Position numbers and translations under genes: made by a program. From UBA3263 sp964586765 (GTDB taxonomy: Bacteria > Bacteroidota > Bacteroidia > Bacteroidales > Muribaculaceae): 28,544 bases of DNA. Shown here piece after piece: positions 7,900-15,913 of the stretch. How positions within the stretch are numbered: position 1 is the stretch's first letter; the number at the start of each line of letters is the position of its first letter. The notes below the pieces were generated by a model. The model ran no database searches, was not told the origin of the DNA, and worked only from the letters and a program-made list of their open reading frames with translations. Location: positions 1-28,544 of the forward strand of contig CAZPHN010000027.1 of NCBI GenBank assembly GCA_964586765.1, read 5' to 3'.

Positions 7900-8333
7900 G
7901 TTTGATAATATTCGGTATTGTGGCTCTGATTTCGACCTCCTGCAGTCAAAATGACGGGAATATAGGGTTCTGGTTCGGTACATGGCAGTGTTCCGAAATC
8001 AGCATCGACGGCGAGGGTCAGAGCGGATATACCGGAAATATGTTCTTCAAATTCCAGACCGGTATCTGCGACATTGTGGTTGTCTCCTCCCATAATGATT
8101 TTACCCAGTATTTCTGTGAATTCAAACCTCAGGATAACGGGACTGTCATACTGGACTGCGGACATACTGCCGGAACCGACTCTTTCCATGACTACGACTT
8201 CGACCTCCCCGACGGTCTTCCTTTCGTTAAAGGAGACAATATCTTCAAATATGACCGAATAAATAGCCGTAAAGTCAGACTGACGTTTGATAACGACGGC
8301 AAAACATACATTTTCACACTGAAAAAACAATGA
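7887..8333 (+). CDS. Small lipoprotein of unknown function
   Basis: Protein of 148 residues with a lipoprotein signal peptide: hydrophobic core LIIFGIVALIS, then STSC with lipidated Cys19. The mature part begins SQNDGNIGFWFGTWQCSEI and then alternates short strands. The Gly-Thr-Trp after the N terminus and the predicted beta content recall small lipocalin-like lipoproteins, but this is a weak structural impression and I do not recognise a named family. It overlaps the Wzi-like gene by 13 bases and legB by 4, so it is very probably co-translated and may belong to surface glycan handling. Confidence 0.75.
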   Translation: MRRLSLIIFGIVALISTSCSQNDGNIGFWFGTWQCSEISIDGEGQSGYTGNMFFKFQTGICDIVVVSSHNDFTQYFCEFKPQDNGTVILDCGHTAGTDSFHDYDFDLPDGLPFVKGDNIFKYDRINSRKVRLTFDNDGKTYIFTLKKQ

Positions 8334-9304
8334 AAGCACTCGTAACCGGTGCCGACGGATTTATCGGCTCCCACCTTACCGAACTTCTTCTTAACGAGGG
8401 TTATGAGGTACGTGCATTAAGCCAATATAATTCATTCAATAACTGGGGTTGGCTTGAAGGTCTGTCCCATCCAAATCTTGAAATTGTAAGCGGCGACGTG
8501 CGCGACTCCTCTTTCTGTCGTGAAATTGCCCAAGGGTGTGACCTCATATTCCATCTGGCGGCTCTTATTGCCATTCCTTATAGCTATGTGGCTCCTGAAA
8601 GCTACGTTGACACAAATGTCAAAGGCACGCTCAATATCTGTCAGGCTGCCCGTGCTGCCGGAGTCAGACGCCTGATAGTAACCTCAACAAGCGAGGTCTA
8701 CGGCACCGCAATTGAAGTACCTATCAGCGAGAAGCACCCCAAACAGCCCCAAAGCCCCTACTCTGCCACTAAAATTGGTGCTGACGCTCTTGCGCTGAGT
8801 TTCCATAATGCGTTTGAGCTACCCGTCGTTGTTGCGCGACCGTTCAATACCTACGGACCGCGTCAGAGCGCGCGCGCCATCATTCCTACTATTATATCGC
8901 AGATTGCCTCCGGCATGAAAGAAATTAAAGTGGGAGATTTGCGTCCTACCCGCGATTTCAACTTTGTCGAGGACACTTGCCGCGGATTTCTTGCCCTCGC
9001 TACTGCTCCGGACATTGAAGGTCGCGAAATAAATATTGCCACCGGTACCGAGATTTCTATGGGCGATACTCTGCGTACCATTGCCGACATTATGGGAGCT
9101 GACGTCAAATATGTTACCGACCCGGCGCGTCTGCGTCCGTCCGGCAGCGAGGTCATGCGTCTTTGTGGCGATAACAGCGTTATTACGTCGCTTACTCCGT
9201 GGCGTCCGCAAGTCAGTCTCCGCGAAGGTCTGACTCGTACTGTCGAGTGGTTTACCAACCCCGATAACCTCAAACGCTACAAACCTGAAATCTACAACCG
9301 GTAA
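8330..9304 (+). CDS. legB: LegB-like NAD-dependent nucleotide-sugar 4,6-dehydratase
   Basis: Extended short-chain dehydrogenase of 324 residues. The N terminus has the Rossmann motif TGADGFIGSH (Gly7, Gly10, Gly13), followed by ALSQYNSFNNWGWLE, a stretch characteristic of the LegB branch. The catalytic region has STSEVYG and YSATK with Tyr144 and Lys148. LegB removes water from a UDP- or GDP-N-acetylglucosamine to give the 4-keto-6-deoxy sugar in legionaminic acid synthesis; the nucleotide carrier cannot be told from sequence. The product normally goes to a PLP aminotransferase (LegC), which is not in the window. The start overlaps the lipoprotein gene by 4 bases and the end shares one base with the next start. 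Other 4,6-dehydratases are possible, but the NeuB neighbour supports the call. Confidence 0.85.
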   Translation: MKALVTGADGFIGSHLTELLLNEGYEVRALSQYNSFNNWGWLEGLSHPNLEIVSGDVRDSSFCREIAQGCDLIFHLAALIAIPYSYVAPESYVDTNVKGTLNICQAARAAGVRRLIVTSTSEVYGTAIEVPISEKHPKQPQSPYSATKIGADALALSFHNAFELPVVVARPFNTYGPRQSARAIIPTIISQIASGMKEIKVGDLRPTRDFNFVEDTCRGFLALATAPDIEGREINIATGTEISMGDTLRTIADIMGADVKYVTDPARLRPSGSEVMRLCGDNSVITSLTPWRPQVSLREGLTRTVEWFTNPDNLKRYKPEIYNR

Positions 9305-9903
9305 TGGAGGTTACGTTCATAGGCGGAGGCGGACATTGCCGCTCGCTGCTTCAAATGCTACCGCGATATATTGTAGCCAACGGCTATACGGATTTACATC
9401 CCGCTGAAAATATGCCGCTCCGGTACCTTGGCGATGACTCAGTCATAGCCGACGGCGATTGGCTGCACATAGCCGTAGCCCTCGGACCTGATGACTCTTT
9501 GACCGTACGCCGCCGTCTGATTGACAGTTTGAAGGACGGTCACAGATTTCTCTCGCTGATTGCCGAAACATCCATCTGTGCTGCAAACACGGAAATAGGC
9601 AATGGCTCCGCAGTCATGCACGGCGTGATTATCAACGGCGCAAAGATTGGTCAGCACTGTATCATCAACTCCGGAGCGATAATCGAACATGAAGTCACGC
9701 TTGGCGAAAACTGCTTTATCGGACCGGGCGCAATAATCTGCGGCGGTGCTGAAATAGGCTCCGACGTGATAATCGGTGCGGGAGCCTCGGTGCGTAACGG
9801 TGTGAAAATATGCTCCGGAGCCACTGTCGGCATGGGTGCGGTAGTGGTGTGTGACATAACACAACCGGGAAAATACATAGGCGTACCCGCCGTGAAACTA
9901 TGA
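9304..9903 (+). CDS. NeuD/PglD-like sugar O- or N-acyltransferase
   Basis: Left-handed beta-helix acetyltransferase of 199 residues. The N-terminal third is a small Rossmann-like domain with the motif FIGGGGHCRSLL that binds the nucleotide sugar in PglD-type enzymes. From about residue 95 come hexapeptide repeats (for example IGNGSAVMHGVIINGAKIG and LGENCFIGPGAIICGGAEIG). It ends GKYIGVPAVKL, as usual in this family. In nonulosonate clusters such enzymes acetylate the 4-amino sugar precursor (LegH/PglD type) or the sialic acid product (NeuD type); the sequence does not distinguish these. His105 or a nearby His in MHGVIING may be the catalytic base. It shares one base with legB and overlaps the synthase gene by 4. 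Confidence 0.85.
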   Translation: MEVTFIGGGGHCRSLLQMLPRYIVANGYTDLHPAENMPLRYLGDDSVIADGDWLHIAVALGPDDSLTVRRRLIDSLKDGHRFLSLIAETSICAANTEIGNGSAVMHGVIINGAKIGQHCIINSGAIIEHEVTLGENCFIGPGAIICGGAEIGSDVIIGAGASVRNGVKICSGATVGMGAVVVCDITQPGKYIGVPAVKL

Positions 9904-10910
9904 ACGGAACAATTATTATAGCCGAAGCGGGAGTCAATCATTGCGGCTCCTTAGGGCGCGCCGTCGAAATGGTGCGTGCGGCAGCTGAGGCTGGAGCGGA
10001 TTACGTCAAGTTTCAGACCTTCAAGGCTGAAAATCTTGTCAGCAAATCGGCTCCTAAAGCCGAATATCAGGCGGAAAATGACCCCACATCGGGCAATACG
10101 CAACTTGAAATGCTCCGTCGCCTTGAACTTAGCGATGAAGATTTCAGCCGCCTTGCAGATGAATGTAAAAAGTACGGTATCGGTTTCCTGTCTACTCCGT
10201 TTGACTTTGAAAGTATCCGCAAACTCGCCGTGCTCGACATGGATTTCTGGAAAATACCTTCTGGCGAGGTTACTGATATGCCATATCTGCGGGCTATTGC
10301 AGCCTATGGCAAGCCCGTGGTCATGTCCACGGGTATGTGTACCCTTCCCGAGGTCGAGGCTGCTGTCAACGTATTGTGTGAGGCAGGATTGAGCCGGGAC
10401 AAGATTGCCCTCCTCCACTGTAATACCCAGTACCCCACTCCTCCCTCCGACGTTAATCTGCGAGCCATGTCTGCCCTTAAAACCCTTGGCTGCAAAACCA
10501 TCGGTTACAGCGACCATACGCTCGGTATCGCGGTTCCCGTTGCGGCGGTGGCTCTCGGAGCGGCGATTATCGAAAAGCACTTCACTCTTGACCGCTCGCT
10601 CCCCGGTCCTGACCATAAAGCATCGCTTACCCCTGCGGAACTAAAGGAAATGGTCAGCTCAATCCGTTGTGTAGAGCAGGCTCTCGGCTCTGCTGAAAAG
10701 AACCGTACAAAGTCGGAAAGTGGTAACGTCAGCGTCGCACGGCGTTCTATCGTTGCCGCCCGGCGCATTGAAAAAGGTGAACTGTTTACTCCGGATAATC
10801 TTACCGTCAAACGTCCCGGTGACGGTCTTTCTCCTATGCTTTGGGACTCCGTAATAGGTACTCCCGCAGCTAAAACTTTCCTTCCTGACGAAAAAATCAC
10901 ACTTTCCTGA
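9900..10910 (+). CDS. NeuB/LegI-type nonulosonic acid synthase
   Basis: Condenses a six-carbon N-acetylated amino sugar with phosphoenolpyruvate to a nine-carbon sialic-type acid. The 336-residue protein has the TIM-barrel NeuB domain with IIAEAGVNHCG, YVKFQTFKAE, FLSTPFDFES, KIPSGEVTD, LHCNTQYPTP, GYSDHTLGI and EKHFTLDRSLPGPDHKASL, followed by a C-terminal SAF (antifreeze-like) domain (about residues 275-336). Position after a LegB-like gene favours legionaminate (LegI) over neuraminate, but substrate is inferred. It is the last gene of the operon. The epimerase (NeuC/LegG), aminotransferase (LegC) and CMP-transferase (NeuA/LegF) are absent from the window. Confidence 0.92.
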   Translation: MNGTIIIAEAGVNHCGSLGRAVEMVRAAAEAGADYVKFQTFKAENLVSKSAPKAEYQAENDPTSGNTQLEMLRRLELSDEDFSRLADECKKYGIGFLSTPFDFESIRKLAVLDMDFWKIPSGEVTDMPYLRAIAAYGKPVVMSTGMCTLPEVEAAVNVLCEAGLSRDKIALLHCNTQYPTPPSDVNLRAMSALKTLGCKTIGYSDHTLGIAVPVAAVALGAAIIEKHFTLDRSLPGPDHKASLTPAELKEMVSSIRCVEQALGSAEKNRTKSESGNVSVARRSIVAARRIEKGELFTPDNLTVKRPGDGLSPMLWDSVIGTPAAKTFLPDEKITLS

Positions 10911-11058
10911 CTTTTTTTGCGGTCACCCGCAGGTTTCGTGACGTAACTTTGCACTGTTCTTGATTGCACACGCTTCCGCCGGAAGATATGCGATGGAATC
11001 TCGAGTTACGCATTGTTCGTCACAAACACCCGGGTTTTATCTCTGTTTTTCCACGACT
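10911..11058. other. Convergent spacer between neuB-like and tolC-like genes
   Basis: Spacer of 148 bases between two convergent genes. It holds a T-run right after the neuB stop (10912-10918), a TAACTTTG element at 10944-10951, a small hairpin with arms CTTCC and GGAAG (10973-10985), arms ATGCG/CGCAT at 10988-10992 and 11009-11013, and the palindrome ACCCGGGT at 11028-11035 followed by a short T-run. No gene is recognised; a TTG-started frame from 10960 is not convincing. Confidence 0.5.
10944..10951 (+). promoter_or_regulatory. Orphan -7 promoter element
   Basis: TAACTTTG matches the Bacteroidota -7 consensus exactly, and TTTG lies upstream at 10916-10919 with a somewhat long spacing of 24 bases. 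It points rightwards into the tolC-like gene's 3' end, where no plus-strand gene is recognised. It could drive a small or antisense RNA, or be fortuitous. Confidence 0.35.
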
Positions 11059-12354
11059 TTAACGTCCGGTAGCATAAAAATCAAGGATACGGGCGCGCAG
11101 AAGCAATTCAAACTTTGCTTGAGTGCGCTCAGAGAGAGCCTTGACATATTGGTTTTTAGCATTGTCGAAGTCTACGGGTGTCGCCCTGCCTAAACCGTAT
11201 TTTTCCTGTACGGCGGCAAACGCGGACTCCGACGATGCAACGGCAGCGTCTGCGGCATAGTACCGCTCACGCGCACCGACAGCCTGATAATATGACTGCT
11301 GGATAGCCTTATACAGATTATCGCTCGCTGTTTCAAAATTCAACTGCGTGCTGAGCTGATTTACCTTTGCCCGGCGCACTGAATTGCGGGTCTGGAAAGC
11401 ATCGAAAATCGGGATGCTCAGATTCAGACCTACATATTGAGCGAAGTTATGTTTGAACTGTTCGCGGAACTTATCGTTAGGCATTCCGGTAATCTTGTAA
11501 TAGTTACTGCCTAATCCTGCCGTAAAGCTCAGTCGGGGAATCCAGCCCGTCTCGGCAACCTTAATCTGCTTTCCTGCGGCTTCAACCTGAAGTCTTCCTG
11601 CCTGTACCGAATGGTTTATGTTCATGGCGTAGTCATAAACCTGACGCGGGTCGCGAAGCTCCGGCAGCGGCTCCTCAGGGCGAACCACCGAAAAATCCTC
11701 ACAACTCTCAAGGCGCAGCAGTTGCGAGAGGTCAAGCAGAGCCAAGCGGCTGTCATTCTGCGCTGTAACATACTGCATCCGCGCCTGTGCGTCCTGTGAC
11801 TTGGCGTCAAGCATATCTGCTTCGGGTATTCTCCCTACCTCAAGCAGAGCTTCCCGCCGCTTCAGTTCCTCGGCTGTCAGCTCAGACTGTGAGAACGCAA
11901 TTTCTTCCATCTCCTGCGAATAGAGTACCTGAAGATACTGCGCCATAATCTGGAGTGTGACATCATCCTTTACAGACTCCAAGTTTTCAAGCATCGCGCT
12001 TAGATATGTGCGCTGGTAGCTTACTTGTCTTACAGTCTGAAGCCCCTGAAAGAGCGGAAGGTTCAGACCTACATTGACTCCGAAATTCATCGTGTTGCGG
12101 TCTGCGTATGTATTGCTGGCAGTCAGCCCGCGACCAAAGTTCCATGATTGCTGACCCTGCGCGCTTAAGGTAGGTAGAACCGCATCGCGCGCTGACGTAA
12201 GCTCGTTTTCAGCCTGAGTCACTTCGTTGACCCGCTGTAGAACCGTCAGATTGTTAGCCAACGCATAGTCGATACACTCCTGAAGGGTCCATTCTTTAGC
12301 ATTCAGACTAACCCACAGGCTTAGAAAAGCTATAAAGATTATCGGTTTTTTCAT
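11059..12354 (-). CDS. TolC-family outer-membrane efflux channel
   Basis: Outer-membrane channel that forms the exit duct of a tripartite exporter. The 431-residue protein has a signal peptide (MKKPIIFIAFLSLWVSLNAK), then WTLQECIDYALANNLTV, the usual opening of Bacteroidota TolC proteins. Two repeats of long helices follow, rich in Ala, Gln and Glu, with strand segments such as NFGVNVGLNLPLFQGLQT and YVGLNLSIPIFDAFQTRN. These paired strand motifs ending in LPLF and IPIF are typical of the two structural repeats. It is the last gene of the minus-strand operon and overlaps the adaptor gene by 4 bases. Confidence 0.92.
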   Translation of the reverse strand: MKKPIIFIAFLSLWVSLNAKEWTLQECIDYALANNLTVLQRVNEVTQAENELTSARDAVLPTLSAQGQQSWNFGRGLTASNTYADRNTMNFGVNVGLNLPLFQGLQTVRQVSYQRTYLSAMLENLESVKDDVTLQIMAQYLQVLYSQEMEEIAFSQSELTAEELKRREALLEVGRIPEADMLDAKSQDAQARMQYVTAQNDSRLALLDLSQLLRLESCEDFSVVRPEEPLPELRDPRQVYDYAMNINHSVQAGRLQVEAAGKQIKVAETGWIPRLSFTAGLGSNYYKITGMPNDKFREQFKHNFAQYVGLNLSIPIFDAFQTRNSVRRAKVNQLSTQLNFETASDNLYKAIQQSYYQAVGARERYYAADAAVASSESAFAAVQEKYGLGRATPVDFDNAKNQYVKALSERTQAKFELLLRARILDFYATGR

Positions 12355-13448
12355 TGCTTCATCATTCCGCGGAGACGATCATTGACCGTCAGTCCTGATT
12401 TAACTTCAATAGTGATTCCATCGCTCAGTCCGGTCTCAATCTTTCGACGCTCGAACTGCTGCTCCTTCCCGGTTCCGGTCAGCACATAGACGTAAGCGTC
12501 ATCACCTTCAAACTCGATTGTCGATTCGGGTATGGTCATTATATCCTCAGCCGATGCGAGTGTCACTGCGGCGTTGGCACTGTAACCGGCACGAAGCGCG
12601 CTTACGTCAGGAATAGTTACGGCAGCCTTGATTTCAAACGTATTGGTGCCGTTTTCGCTCACAGCCTTAGGCGCGATATATTCGATTGTGGCGTCTGAGG
12701 TCATGTCCTGAAGCGCACCGATGGTAATTTTCATTGGCTGACCTTCGTGAAGCTGTCCCACTTCGGTTTCATCCACTTTGCCTTTGAAAATAAGGTCGTT
12801 CATGTCGGCTACCTTTGCTATGGTTGTGCCGTCGTTGAAGGTGTTGCTCTGGATTACGGAGGTACCTACCTTGACTGGGACGTCAAGTACCAATCCCGTG
12901 ATTGTGGAGCGGACTAAAGTGTTTGAACCCTGTGCGTTGCTCGAGCTTACACCGTCGCGGATAATCGAAAGCGCGTCCTGAGCGGATTCGAGGTTGATTT
13001 TCGCATTGATAAATGACGTTGCTGACTCCTCATACTCCTCGCGGCTCACGTATTTCCTGTTGTAGAGTTCCACCGTGCGCTCATGCTTGCTCCGCGCTAA
13101 ATCTAACTGACGCTCAGCCTCCTGAACCCGGAACTGCGCGCTTGAAAGCTGACTCTCATCCGGTATAACCTTGATTTTGGCTATTACGTCACCTACGTGA
13201 ACCTGATTGCCCGCCTCTACCAGAATTTCAGATATAATTCCTGAAATCTGAGGCTTGATTTCAATTTCGTCGCGCGGCTCAATTGCACCGGTCAGCAACG
13301 TACTCTTGGTCAGCGTCGCGCCCGTTTGAGGTTCAACAAGTTCATACTCGGCTTTCTTTCCTTTCGAATTCATGTAAAGGAACACGAATGTGCCGATAAA
13401 TAGTGCGGCTATCAGCACCCAAAGCAGACTTTTAAATACTTTTTTCAT
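12351..13448 (-). CDS. MacA/HlyD-like periplasmic adaptor
   Basis: Membrane-fusion protein linking inner-membrane ABC permeases to the TolC-like channel. The 365-residue protein has an N-terminal membrane anchor (about residues 8-27), a split lipoyl domain whose first half is PQISGIISEILVEAGNQVHVGDVIAKIKV and second half STITGLVLDVPVKVGTSV, and a coiled-coil hairpin between them (about residues 97-165). Beta-barrel and membrane-proximal domains follow (from KGKVDETEVGQL to the end). Architecture is that of MacA rather than of long RND adaptors. It begins 15 bases after the upstream permease gene and overlaps the channel gene. Confidence 0.92.
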   Translation of the reverse strand: MKKVFKSLLWVLIAALFIGTFVFLYMNSKGKKAEYELVEPQTGATLTKSTLLTGAIEPRDEIEIKPQISGIISEILVEAGNQVHVGDVIAKIKVIPDESQLSSAQFRVQEAERQLDLARSKHERTVELYNRKYVSREEYEESATSFINAKINLESAQDALSIIRDGVSSSNAQGSNTLVRSTITGLVLDVPVKVGTSVIQSNTFNDGTTIAKVADMNDLIFKGKVDETEVGQLHEGQPMKITIGALQDMTSDATIEYIAPKAVSENGTNTFEIKAAVTIPDVSALRAGYSANAAVTLASAEDIMTIPESTIEFEGDDAYVYVLTGTGKEQQFERRKIETGLSDGITIEVKSGLTVNDRLRGMMKQ

Positions 13449-13463
13449 ATCTTGATTGAGGTT

Positions 13464-14696
13464 TTATTTATCGTTTATTGCTTCAATTGGTTTGATTTTC
13501 ATTGCTTTCAGCGAAGGTATGATACTTGCCCCCATACCGAGAATCATAAAAATAGCCATTATCCCTACGGCTTGACTGAATCGAATGAGGAACGGCGCAT
13601 CCGCAAGTTTCTGAACGGCGGCAAGCGCACATACCGCAAAGATAATTCCTGCCATGCCGGCAACGAATGTCAGGGCTATACCTTCTGACAGAATCTGGGT
13701 CACGATATCTCGCGGTTTCGCGCCGATTGCACGCCTGATACCTATTTCCTGCGTGCGCTCCTTCACGATTACCCACATAATGTTGCCCACACCTATGATA
13801 CCGGCTATGAGTGTGCCTATTCCTACAAAGAGCGCAAGCAGGTTGACGCCGGCAAATAGCTTGTCTACCATCGCGAACTGCTCGCTGACATCGAAAAAGA
13901 ACAGAGCTTGGTCATCATCGGGCGCGATGGGATGGTTTGCACGAATTACTCGGAAAATCCTCGGCTTGAGCTGAGTGGGCGAAAAACCCTCCTTTGCGGT
14001 CATCATCGTTCCGCCTACTACGTCACCGAGGTTAAACGCGCGCGAAAGCGTGGCAATCGGAATGTTTACCTGATTATCGAGCTTGTCGCCGCCTACGTTG
14101 ATTTCCGATTCCTGACCAGCTACGCCGATTACCTTATAGTATATTCCGGCAATGTTTATAAACTCACCTACGGGGTCAAGTCCGGGAAAAATCTTGTCGG
14201 CTATATTCTTGCCGACAACGGCAACCTTGCGCGCATTGACCTGATCACTCTCGTTGATGAAACGACCGGTATACATTTTAGGGAGGAAAACACGTACATA
14301 ATCCTCATCCACACCCTGAATGGGTGCCGTTGTTCCATGTTTTCCCGCGCTCACGGTCACGGAGCCTACGGAGTTGGTCGTAGCCACAGCTTCAACTCCG
14401 TCTAACTGGCGTATTGCTTCAATATCCTTGAAGGTTATGCTCCAGCCCGTGCCCTTGTTAAAGCCTTCGTAAGAAATCGTGCGGCGATTGGCGAAAAAGA
14501 CCGCCGAGTTGGTCGCAAAACCCTCGAAGTTCTTCATCAGCTTGCGTTCAAGTCCCTTTTCGCCGCCAAGAAGCATGGCAAGCATGGCGGTACCCCAGAA
14601 GATACCGAACGCCGTCAGAAACGTGCGCGTTTTATTGCGCGCGAGAGTGGCACCTATTTCGCGCCAGTTCTCAATATCGAAAAATGCGGTTTTCAT
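13464..14696 (-). CDS. MacB/FtsX-type ABC transporter permease (second copy)
   Basis: Inner-membrane permease of 410 residues with the MacB topology: one N-terminal membrane helix (about residues 24-42), a large periplasmic domain (about 45-280), then three C-terminal helices forming the FtsX domain. The cytoplasmic coupling segment KERTQEIGIRRAIGAKPRDI lies between the second and third helices. There is no ATPase domain, so it depends on the separate ATPase encoded at 15910-16572. It overlaps the paralogous permease gene upstream by 4 bases; the two probably form a heterodimer. Macrolide or peptide export is possible but the substrate is not readable. Confidence 0.92.
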   Translation of the reverse strand: MKTAFFDIENWREIGATLARNKTRTFLTAFGIFWGTAMLAMLLGGEKGLERKLMKNFEGFATNSAVFFANRRTISYEGFNKGTGWSITFKDIEAIRQLDGVEAVATTNSVGSVTVSAGKHGTTAPIQGVDEDYVRVFLPKMYTGRFINESDQVNARKVAVVGKNIADKIFPGLDPVGEFINIAGIYYKVIGVAGQESEINVGGDKLDNQVNIPIATLSRAFNLGDVVGGTMMTAKEGFSPTQLKPRIFRVIRANHPIAPDDDQALFFFDVSEQFAMVDKLFAGVNLLALFVGIGTLIAGIIGVGNIMWVIVKERTQEIGIRRAIGAKPRDIVTQILSEGIALTFVAGMAGIIFAVCALAAVQKLADAPFLIRFSQAVGIMAIFMILGMGASIIPSLKAMKIKPIEAINDK

Positions 14697-15913
14697 TCGT
14701 CACGTAGAGCTTCAACGGGTTTGACTTTAAGTGCCTTCAACGCGGGGAAAAGTCCCGCCATCGCACCGGCAAGAATTAACACTATTGTTACCTGAAAAGC
14801 AACCGACAGATTTACTCCCGGATTAAGAAATCCCTGCTGCTCGCCGATAAAATGTCCCACTACGGCAGTCACGGCTGTTCCCAAAATAATTCCGAAATAG
14901 CCGAACAGGGTTGTAATTGAGACGCTTTCAAGTATAATCTGAGTCAAGATAGCGCGCGGCTTCGCACCGATTGCGCGCCGAATGCCTATTTCATGTGTCC
15001 GCTCCTTGACTGATACAAACATGATATTGCTTACGCCTATAATGCCGCTCAGCAGCGTGAAAATACCTATCACCCAGACGGTAATATTAAGTATATTCAT
15101 ACCTGCGCTCATCTGCAGATGCTGATTGAACTGATTCCATAGACTTACGGCTCCTTCATCCTTAGGGTTGAAATCATGAATCGATGCAAGCGTATTACGG
15201 ATTGTCCGTTCTGCTTCCATACCGTCTGCCTCGGTCTTGACATTTTCAAGGTCTACAATGAGTTGGTCGACATCATTCGAGTTTCCGGCAAGCATACGTG
15301 CGGTACTGTAAGGTATATACACCTGTCGACTCCAGCGCGAGTCAAAAATTCCAACTACAAGAAAAGACAGGTTACCGAAACGAACCGCTTTGCCCACCGC
15401 TTCCGCCGGATTTGCAAACAGGCTCTCAGCCATATTCCGTGAAAGAACCACCACCTTTCTATTTTCGGAAATGTCCGCTTCATTTATGAAACGACCGAAA
15501 GCCATCGTATTGCCACGGCTTTCAAGTTCCGAAGGGAAAACACCTTCATAATAAGCGGAAGCATAGTCACGGTCTGTCGAGATGGTCATATTGCTGCCAT
15601 AAATCTTTGCGGTAACATTTCCGAGTTTGCTGTCACCACGCGACCTGAGTACGTCCATATCGCCGTCCTTCAACTGGATATGACGCCCCATTTTGTAGCC
15701 ATGCCACGCCTCGGTAGTAACATCGGGATAAACCACAACGGAATTGTTGCCACGTTTACCCATATTCGCCTCGAACGCGTTGACCACCCCGCGGCTCATT
15801 CCGAGCAGGACAATCAGCATGAAGATGCCCCACGCCACGGCAACGCCGGTCAGCACGGTGCGCAGCTTGTTGTTGCGCATTGTCTGCCATATTTCGTTAG
15901 CTAAGTCAATCAT
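14693..15913 (-). CDS. MacB/FtsX-type ABC transporter permease (first copy)
   Basis: Permease of 406 residues, same plan as its downstream paralogue: N-terminal helix RTVLTGVAVAWGIFMLIVLLG, a periplasmic MacB_PCD domain, and three C-terminal helices with KERTHEIGIRRAIGAKPRAI as coupling segment. The two paralogues share this motif but differ widely in the periplasmic domain, suggesting an old duplication and an asymmetric transporter. It overlaps the ATPase gene by 4 bases and the second permease by 4 bases, which favours balanced expression of the complex. Confidence 0.92.
   Translation of the reverse strand: MIDLANEIWQTMRNNKLRTVLTGVAVAWGIFMLIVLLGMSRGVVNAFEANMGKRGNNSVVVYPDVTTEAWHGYKMGRHIQLKDGDMDVLRSRGDSKLGNVTAKIYGSNMTISTDRDYASAYYEGVFPSELESRGNTMAFGRFINEADISENRKVVVLSRNMAESLFANPAEAVGKAVRFGNLSFLVVGIFDSRWSRQVYIPYSTARMLAGNSNDVDQLIVDLENVKTEADGMEAERTIRNTLASIHDFNPKDEGAVSLWNQFNQHLQMSAGMNILNITVWVIGIFTLLSGIIGVSNIMFVSVKERTHEIGIRRAIGAKPRAILTQIILESVSITTLFGYFGIILGTAVTAVVGHFIGEQQGFLNPGVNLSVAFQVTIVLILAGAMAGLFPALKALKVKPVEALRDE

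Noticed and set aside
10960..11193. 77-residue open frame starting with TTG in the convergent spacer
   Set aside because: More than half of it is antisense to the tolC-like gene, the start is TTG, and the protein resembles nothing I know; composition does not look like a real protein.
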